Shown one piece after another: positions 56,538 to 64,000 of a stretch of DNA of 64,000 nt (its first letter is position 1; each line of letters starts with the position of its first letter). The stretch is from Mantis religiosa (lineage: Eukaryota > Arthropoda > Insecta > Mantodea > Mantidae): the NCBI GenBank assembly GCA_030765055.1, contig CM060953.1, positions 190,439,147 to 190,503,146 of the forward strand, written 5' to 3'. The notes under the pieces were generated by a model. The model did no database searches. It saw nothing but the letters and a program-made list of their open reading frames with translations, and was not told the DNA's origin. The translations under genes were made by a program, and so were the position numbers.

Positions 56538-58555
56538 AAAGAAGAAGCATGCGAGCGTGGGAGGACACAATGGCCAGGTTGCGTGTAGAGGAAGGCGACG
56601 TGTGGAGGATTGCAAAGACTCTCAGAAACCGCCGAGGTCAATACCACTCCCCATTGCAGGGTACACGGGGTCTGGCCTATCATACTAAATCCAAGGCAGA
56701 TGTATTTGCGGATTACCTTGAGCGTACAATGTGCCCCAGAGAAAACCCTCAGGACGATATCTTTTCGGAACGTGACCGAAGGGAGGTACGTCGATATTTT
56801 CGCCGACCCCCGGAGGATGCGGACCGACTACCCATAGTCCGTCCTAGTGAAGTCCAAGGCGCTCTGCAGCGACTCAAACCTAAGAAGGCGACGGGACCTG
56901 ATGGGCTTACCCCACTCATGCTCCGTCATCTTCCTTTCAACGCCGTGCTGTTCTTGACAAAGGTCTTCAATATGTGCCTAGCTCTCGGTCACTTTCCACG
57001 CGACTGGAGGGAGGCCAGAGTGATCTATATATTGAAGCCAAGAAAGGACCCGGTGCACCCTTCCAATTACCGTTCCATTAGTCTGCTATCCACGCTCTCG
57101 AAAGTCTTCGAGAGGATAATTCTCACCCGTTTGTCCCCAGTATTGGGTGACATTGAAGCCATACCTGCCTATCAATTTGGATTTCGTCCGGGGCACTCGA
57201 CAGTCCAACATTGCTGCGAGTCGTGCAGACGGCTGCCCTGGGTTTCCAGGAACAGGTGTTCACGGCAGCAGTGTCTTTGGACGTCGAGAAGGCTTTCTAT
57301 ACAACCTGGCACACCGGACTCCTTCACAAGCTTATCCACCTGGGCCTACCAAACCAATTAATCAACATCTTACACAGCTTTCTAAAACATCGCACTTTTA
57401 AAGTCACAGTTGCGAGGAACACATCTACTCTCAGACCCATGAGAGGCGGAGTCCCAGAAGACTCTGTATTATCTCCCACACTATTTAGTGTATACATGGC
57501 AGACTTCCCAACCGAGCCGCGCGTCGAAATGGCACAATATGCTGACGACGTGCTGCTCTTCTGCAAAGACAGACATATTCGCAGAGCCTTCAACCCAATA
57601 CAAAGACACCTCCGTCTCACACAAGAGTGGTGCAGGCGTTGGCGGATGTCCGTTAACCCGGACAAAAGCCACGCTATTCTATTCACCAAGCGCCACACCC
57701 CCGCAGACTGCCCGGATTTCCATTTTAGAGGCCGAAGGATAGAATGGGTACCCTCTATCAAATACCTGGGAGTAGAGCTAGACAAGGGTCTGACTTTCCG
57801 TCGACACATCAGGGAACTCTCGGCGAGGGTTCAGGGAGCTATTGCATCCCTGTATCCTATGCTGGGTTCTCGATTGATGCCATTCCGCGTAAAGCTATAC
57901 CTTTTTCGAGCTCTTATAGTCCCGTTGATGCTATATGCCTGCGAGGTCTGGGGCATGGCCGCAGATTCCTGGCTGGCATATCTTCAACGCGCTCAGAATA
58001 GAGGATTTAGGTCCATCTATTCAGTAGGCCGATTCTTCCCAGTAAGGTTCCTCCATGAAGCCTCGGATCTTCCATACGTGGAAGATGAAATTAGACGCCG
58101 GGCTACCAAATTATACGCAGAGTTACCCTTGCACAGAAGTGCCCTGGCTCGGTCTCTTGGTGATTATGGTCCCACAAGACGTCGTCGCCGACTATTCCGG
58201 GTCCCCCGCATGGCTTGCGGGCATCCGAGGTAACCACGCAGCATTTCCAGCAGCAGCAAAAGCTGAGCTCCCATAATCTACCAAGAGTTGTTGGTCTCAA
58301 AATTAAACAAAAATTCAGTCAAAAATTCTGTCAAAATTCATTTCAAACTAAAATAAAATAATTCTTTCTACGCCAGGGTGCTAGTGATAGCATTCTATCC
58401 TTTTTAGAGGAGTCAATCGACTACCTCATATGCATTCCACCATCCTCAAATAAAAACAGTCATCCTAACCCATCCCGAAAAGAAAATCCTATCTGTAGTT
58501 AAACCCTATCCTGGGTGGGCACACAGCAACAATCTTCAGGCTAACACAAGCCTAC
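56538..58555 (+). pseudogene. Jockey-clade LINE, 5'-truncated RT and 3' region
   Basis: RT landmarks in order: LKPKKATGPDGLTP, NYRSISLLSTLSKVFERII and YQFGFRPGHSTVQ, then a frame change near 57210. After that come SLDVEKAFYTTWH (first catalytic Asp kept), GGVPEDSVLSPTLF (unusual ED in place of QG), QYADDVLLF (intact), IKYLGVELD, LMLYACEVWGMA, FPVRFLHEASD and RSLGDYGPTRRRR, ending at 58233. The endonuclease domain is absent. The 3' region to about 58555 matches the fragment at 50093-50480, which fixes its end. The minus-strand fragment at 8690-9490 is of the same family. Confidence 0.88.
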
Positions 58556-58559
58556 CAGT

Positions 58560-60298
58560 ATCTGCGAGCGAGCGAGCGAAGAAGAAGCAACCTAGCCGGG
58601 CAACAAAGCTACAGTCGCCGCAGCCTTCATCTGCCAGCAGCTCACCAGCCACCTCTCGGGCACCACCTCTCGCCTCTCTGCCGGTATTGGCAGAGAGGGG
58701 CGAGCCGGCCGGAGAGCCTAGGGAAAGTTCTGGGCCAGCGCTGAACCGGCTCCAGTCACCGCCTGCCTGCCTAGTCCTCCGGTTACACACCTGGCTGCCG
58801 GACGCTCTCGGCCGCCATTAGCAGACTCTACGTCCATGCAGCAGGACGCAACTCCAGCACACTCCGCAGACACACCAGCCAGCCAGTCTCCCCGCAGCAT
58901 AGCCACCTCAAGCCAACTAACCTACGCCGAAGCCCTCTGCTCTTCTCCAGCCCCAGGTCCTACGCTCCTACCAACAAAGGAGCCTTGCGCTGTCTACACT
59001 CCAGAACACGCCGCACCGCACTCGGCAGTTATCCGTGGGGTCCCACGAGATCTCCCGATCCGCTACATACCCGTCGCCGCTCAATAGCTCTGGCCCTCTA
59101 CTCTGAAGACCACCAGAATCACCACGCGCCATGGGCCGTCTAACCTTGTCCGGCTACAGCTCGCCGACATAGCCGACTACGAGGCTGCCATGAGGACGGA
59201 CCTGCCCTTGTTAGGGTGGTATCTCAGAATCGAGGCTAGCAGAGCGTTACGTCACCACACATGTCGACGTTGCTGTGGCTACGGACACGACGCCTCAACG
59301 TGTAACGCTCCACCTCGGTGCCACTACTGCGGTGCCTCATCACTGACATCCGAATGCACGCGCCACGACCTTCGCCGCCGCCGACGCTACTGTGCCACCT
59401 GCGATGGCCTTGGCCACTACACAGGTCAGGTACAGTGCCCGCTCAATCCAAACAACAGGCGCAGAACCACCACACCGGCAGCTCCTGTCGCGGGCCATTC
59501 CTCACCACCTAAGCCAGCCTTCTATGAGGAATTCAGGACTGCTTCAACCAAGATCCAGACCGAACTTCACAACACAAACAACCGCCTGGCTGCCCTGGAG
59601 ACGCAACTCGCCTATGCCGCCACGACCATCCAGCCGACCGCCACGGACACAGCACAAGACACCGCAGGGATCATCACACAGCTCGAGGAGACCATCATAG
59701 AGGCGACAGCAAAGAGCTTCCACACCTTTCTGACCTACTTCACATCCGAACTCACAAAATTCTCCACCCGCCTGGATCGAATGGGGGATGTTATCAACAA
59801 ACTTTCAGAAGCAGAAGACAAGTAGCATAACCTAGAGACACTCATCAAGCAAACTCACCAATCTGCCACCATGGACATCCCATCTTCACTTCAGACCTTA
59901 GCCAATGGACTGGACAACAGCAAGATCGACCTGCACAGGATCGTTCGGACACTCCAAGCCCACCACGACTCATACGACCGCAAGCACACCATCGACGAAC
60001 AAATAAGAGCTATAAATTTAACAGTTAACCCATACTTGGGCCATCTACGCCGACTGAACACCTAGTACCGTCCACCCTGACTCCCCAGTTTGGCTTCCAG
60101 GGCGCAAGCCATGCCTGCCTTCCTGGTCTTACACTTTACGCCAGGCAGCAAGATAGTTGCTGCTCGAAATAAACGAGAATTTCCAGAGTGCTTATTGCGG
60201 GATCTGCTCAAACCTGCACACACTTTCCCTCACCTAACCACGCTTCCACATAAGAAGCGATGATCCTTGTTTTTGTTTCAATAAAGCTTTGAAAGAAA
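58560..60298 (+). mobile_element. ORF1-only (gag-like) retroelement, possibly non-autonomous
   Basis: Begins directly after the 3' end of the preceding LINE and ends where background sequence resumes. The last bases include aataaagctttgaaag, a possible polyadenylation signal. Only an ORF1-type frame lies within; no RT follows. The insertion as a whole (56538-60298) interrupts one background block. It could be two successive insertions or one template switch. Confidence 0.6.
58800..60065 (+). pseudogene. LINE ORF1 (Jockey-type gag) with zinc knuckles
   Basis: One frame with stops at 59085-59087 and 59823-59825. It starts with a Ser/Pro/Ala-rich region and then has AVIRGVPRDLPIRYI, which resembles the RNA-binding core entry of Jockey gag proteins (IRGVP...). 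Zinc knuckles: CRRCCGYGHDASTC is a complete CX2CX4HX4C; CHYCGASSLTSEC lacks the His; CATCDGLGHYTGQVQC is the third. A region likely to form a coiled coil follows (QTELHNTNNRLAALETQL). Such proteins bind the element's RNA. The frame ends at 60065 and about 230 bp of 3' non-coding sequence follow. Confidence 0.8.
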
Positions 60299-60407
60299 TT
60301 GTTTTCAATTATATTGAAGCTAAAGTCCTTGCCACTGGGTATTTTTATCAGTTATGTTCATAACATTTAATTAATTAAACCATAAACGTAGCAGAGGTTG
60401 CTGTTGC

Positions 60408-60650
60408 GCCCGCATTGGTAGCGTGTCTCCCTCACGTTCAAGAGATCCGGATTTCGAATCACATTTAAGGCGAGTTACCTGGATAAGCCTCTTCCACGGT
60501 TTTCCCATAAATGAAAGAAGAATGTCGGGTAATTCGAAGCTCTATGTACCCTGGACTCATTTGAGCATCCTTTCACCCATTCCATTCATCGTCCGATATC
60601 ATTTTACGTTGGTGGACATAAATTACTTTAAAACAGAAAAGAAAACAAAA
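60408..60650 (+). mobile_element. tRNA-derived SINE (family 2), copy 2
   Basis: Flanked by gttgctgttgc at 60397-60407 and 60651-60661, a perfect 11-bp target duplication. It shares gagttacctggataag, ggttttcccat, cgggtaattcgaagctc and catttgagcatc with the copy at 53098. The tRNA-like head is more decayed. The tail is A-rich. Confidence 0.93.
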
Positions 60651-61617
60651 GTTGCTGTTGCCAAAAAATAATTTCTTTTAGGCGAAGAAACATCTAATTT
60701 AACAACACGTTTTCTATACTACGTACCTGTCTGCTATTTTCATACGGACAGACAGACACGTCACATATACTTAAGCGTTATCATAATTAAATTTTTTGAA
60801 TCAGATTATCAATATGATGTAGTAATTCTTGTTCTGTTTCTGTCAATTCTAACATTAACGAATACAAAATAAAAGTGTTCGCTCCATCAATGGCCATAAC
60901 TCTTTTGCAAGGAAAGGAGCTCAATTCTCCCAGAGAGAAACAAACAGGGGTAGGAAATATTGTTCTTCTTTCAGATTCATGTCACCAAATTACAAATCCG
61001 TTACATTGAACTACTATTTCAGAAGTCGCATTTATATTATATGTAAACTCTGACAGACTTAAGGCCTAACCAGGAAAATGTCGTGGCTTAAAATCTAGTT
61101 ATATTGAGGGAGTTGTATATTCTTCATATTATATCCCCCTCGAATTTCACTTACGTTTTATCAGTAATTATAGAACGATAAGATATACAAAATCCCGCGT
61201 ACAAGTGGGGACTAGAAATTGCCAAAAATTATAAGACGCCCTTACATTTATACTTTACTTACAAATAATATTCTCTGATGTATCTAGATGAACATTTGAG
61301 CTTTTATATTACAAGTACAACAAAACATAATTGGATTCCATTCTGCTTTACAATCTACATCGAAACTTAACTTTGGTCCAAATTTACACAGTTTTAAACC
61401 ACGTATTTGTAACAACATTGCACAATTATAAATTAGAATTTAACAAATGTCGTAGCAAACCTGAAATATCTTCCTAACACAACTCTGTAGTACACAAAAC
61501 TTTTAAAATTTATCCTTGCATCATTTTTATCCCAGAATAAAAAAATATACTCCCTGGTCAGTAAGGGTACAAATTTGTACACTTGGTAAGTATTACAGGA
61601 TACCACAAACCTACATA

Positions 61618-62087
61618 TTACGGTCGCAAACCCATTTTCTACGATCGCGCGGCTTGTTTAAACAAAGTAACTGCTAGGTGGGCAGTGCAGAGACAAAGAG
61701 CCGACAGATAAAGGTAGCACGCAGATAAAGGTCTGCCGAAACAAACAAACTGAGATAAATGGAAATTCCTGGTGACTTCTTAACTGATAGAGGTTATTCT
61801 GTTTCTGGTTTATTTTAGAATAGTCTAGAAATTATAAGTGAGGTATTTAAGAGAGCGACGACTTGCCAAGAGTGTTCGTAAGCGGTAAACAGCTGTGAAG
61901 TGTTGTAACGAGAGCTGATGTTCTAATCAGGACGCTGTTTGTTATTGCCATCGACCTTGGAAGATTGTGTTGTATATGTAATGTTTTTACGTAAGAATTG
62001 AACTATGTATTTCTACAGAAATAAAGAGCATTTTTAATTTCGGTAAATTGGAGTTTTAGTTCTACAAACCCACAAAGTCATAATACA
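61618..62087 (+). mobile_element. Solo LTR-like insertion
   Basis: About 470 bp interrupting a type 1 block between ctacatatta and the resumed ttcaacatcttatgtac. The 3' part contains tttctacagaaataaagagc, with an AATAAA signal, and ends aacccacaaagtcataataca. The same ending recurs at 63150-63236. The size, polyadenylation signal and end sequence suit an LTR, but the 5' end and target duplication are unclear. Confidence 0.5.
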
Positions 62088-62151
62088 TTTTTCAACATCT
62101 TATGTACTAATTGGCTCCATTTGCCCAAACAGAACAAAGTCTAGCATATTT

Positions 62152-63236
62152 ACTTGCGTCTTCAAACGTATGCAGTGGTAAGCACAAACTGTAGCATAAT
62201 GCCAGTGTTTTGTTTCCTCTCAGATTGAGCCGTTTGTGATGCTCAGGCTGTACCTCCCTGCAGTTACTTACAAGAACAAGCGATAACAGTACTGTCGCAA
62301 GGCGCTTATTATGTGGCGAGAGGGATTAGCGGTGAGTGAAAGAGACAGATAGCGTTAAGCCGCTCGCACACACCGCACAGCGCGTGTGCATAGCGCTAAT
62401 CGCTTGCGGGACAGAGACGGGATATGAAGAGAAGAAACCAGGGAAGCTACTGAACTGATCTTTCCTCTTCGCCTGTCGCCTCGAAAGGGTGTGCAGCTTC
62501 GAGAAGTTCCGTCAACCTTCGTGGTGCAGCGAATGAATGTGTAAAAATTTTGGGCCGGACCAGAGAGTTTACCGTTAAAGGCGAAAGATTTGATGGAATA
62601 AGGAGAAAGAGCTACCGCCTCCCCAAAGACACCCTGAAGTGGTGAGACCAGCCGCTCATCCCCTCAACACTACACTGGCCTGTTGGCTGACCCCGGCAGT
62701 CGGGTCCCTCTGTGTGGCCCCAATAAGAACCACAATTTATACGGTCCCCAACCACCCGACCTCTCGCTCCTGGCCCCGCCACACTGGACGGACTCTGCAA
62801 CGCAGGCCGCCTCTACCGTGGCGGTTTAGGTCACTGTCCTCCTACTTGGAAGCTCATCCCGCCGCCAGGAGCACTAGCAGAGGCCGAATCAAGTCCTTCA
62901 GTTAATAAGGACATCCCAGCTTTGGAGGAAAGACAAATCCTATAAGAACGCACGGGTAAATCCGCACAGCGGATAGGTACCGTGGCGCTCTACCCACCGA
63001 CCGGGAGCACCCGGAGGACTTGTTCTCGCTCTTGGCTCTCTCAGTTTTCAGTTTTCAGCAAGAAGCCGAGTGAGAGAGTTGCAGTGTGGACCATAGGCAG
63101 ACGGACTGCGTACGTAATTACGTAATTCTGCTGTTACCAGTGATGTACAAAGTGTGTTTCTACGGAAATAAAGAACGTTTGGTATTTCTGCCACTTGGAC
63201 TTTTAATTCTACGAACCCACAAAGTCACAGTACAGT
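62152..63236 (+). mobile_element. LTR-retroelement remnant (internal piece plus LTR end)
   Basis: GC-rich sequence starting where background stops at catatttac. No long frame has recognised gag, pol or env motifs. The last ~90 bp (tttctacggaaataaagaac to aacccacaaagtcacagtaca) matches the end of the insert at 61618-62087, so this is probably the 3' end of a related element. The internal part remains unidentified. Confidence 0.45.
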
Positions 63237-64000
63237 ACATGTGTAGTACGTCTATAGAAAAACGCACTCGCCTCCGGCGTTTAATTATACTAACAAAAGC
63301 CTTACTACACAAACATTTAAATCTTGTTAACACATAATTTGTGTTAACTTTGCTTATTTCATTAAATATTAACGAACTATTCCTTGTTTCCAGTTTCACT
63401 GTTCTGATCCTTTTACATTTTTACAATCTATTTGTTTCTTGCAACGTCCTGAAAATAGTATTAATTTTGAAAAAATTTATGTTGCGACCTGATTTTTAAA
63501 CAGTTAACTATCCGTTCAAATTTCTGTAACTTCCTTTCATCCACAATAAATTCTCTAATGAAAGTATTTCTGTAAACGTTTATCTTAAACTTGTAACAGA
63601 AAGACGAGTAGATCGAGAAAGTCATATGAGAATCACGCATTAACTTACTGTAATAAACATATACGTATATTCGTTAACTTCTGGTGAAGCTGCTCCTTTA
63701 GTTACATCGATTCTCCGCCAGGAGAGACATTTATCGAATTTGCCTTGCCTTCCATAGATGGCTCTAGCTGCAATAACTTATCATGAGAGACAAGATTTGT
63801 GATTATTAATAATATTTTGACATAAGTTGTACCTACGTTCTTACTACAGGCCTTAGATTATATTTTGTTTCATCACATGAAAGTAAACAGCGTCTAGAAT
63901 TTATATGGAAAAAAAACCAAGAGAAGAAACAACTGTGTGTGAGAAAGGAAGTCTTCTAAAATAATTATAAAACTACTTTTTTCCAACTTAAAATCCATTG
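63237..64000. repeat. Background repeat fragments with the catagatggc module
   Basis: About 63310-63340 resembles the type 3 block near 6935-6955. The catagatggctctagctg module lies near 63753 and the tail continues to the window end. No gene. Confidence 0.6.

Larger units (their letters stand above)
60299..62160. repeat. Background repeat block, type 1 (copy 7), with a SINE and an LTR-like insert
   Basis: Resumes after the LINE. After the SINE (60408-60650) it follows the type 1 order, with ataagacgcccttac near 61226. It is interrupted by an LTR-like insert at about 61618-62087 and continues to 62152. No gene. Confidence 0.65.

Noticed and set aside
57324..57809. Minus-strand 161-codon frame over the Jockey-type LINE
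   Set aside because: Antisense of the RT core with no recognisable motif.

Overview
The window is intergenic DNA of a eukaryote and contains no complete host gene. It is AT-rich and is built from repeats and transposable-element copies. The mix (R1-clade and Jockey-type LINEs, PIF/Harbinger transposase remnants, a Penelope-like element, tRNA-derived SINEs, and TTAGG-type telomere-like runs) points to an insect that keeps TTAGG-type repeats, perhaps a lineage outside the Diptera. The lineage is an inference. Nothing here has been searched against a database.  Layout. A family of long non-coding blocks, all in the same orientation, forms the background. One recognisable module, with the core catagatggctctagctgtaa, recurs at least 14 times between about 1.06 kb and 63.75 kb. 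Elements have inserted into this background: a PIF/Harbinger transposase fragment (1.83-2.33 kb) beside a 576-bp foldback element (2.41-2.98 kb); LINE reverse-transcriptase fragments on opposite strands (7.95-9.49 kb) around a CA microsatellite; two exon-like minus-strand segments (14.03-14.22 and 16.15-16.36 kb); a tRNA-derived SINE with a 15-bp target duplication (17.24-17.58 kb); an R1-clade LINE (18.12-21.90 kb); and a giant palindrome (25.63-40.34 kb). Directly next to the palindrome is a Penelope-like element (40.34-42.89 kb). Further on lie a LINE 3' half (45.6-46.7 kb), a LINE 3' tail (50.09-50.48 kb), two copies of a second SINE (53.1 and 60.4 kb), a second Harbinger fragment (54.2 kb), a composite LINE insertion with an RT part followed by a gag-like ORF1 part (56.54-60.30 kb), and LTR-like segments (61.62-63.24 kb).  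The standout is the palindrome. Two arms of about 6.7 kb, nearly identical and inverted, each carry a full-length gene for a family B DNA polymerase of the Polinton/adintovirus/linear-plasmid type. The protein is about 1,223 residues and has two N-terminal zinc fingers, an exonuclease domain, an embedded Zn/HNH-like motif and intact polymerase motifs. The arms face each other head to head around a 1.23-kb loop. The loop contains a TGACGTCA iteron-like array and several tRNA-like T-arm sequences. Each arm also has a tRNA-like motif after the polymerase gene, degenerate TTAGG-type repeats and a terminal ATTTAG-rich minisatellite. No integrase, packaging ATPase, protease or capsid gene is visible. 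The two polymerase copies carry different premature stops (one on the left, three on the right), so both are now pseudogenes that decayed independently after the palindrome formed. The architecture suggests a polymerase-only selfish replicon, or a head-to-head dimer of a hairpin-ended linear replicon, captured in a chromosome.  The Penelope-like element next to it has RT and GIY-YIG motifs. It is flanked by inverted, not direct, copies of a ~215-bp terminal repeat, and each copy holds a hammerhead-ribozyme-like core.
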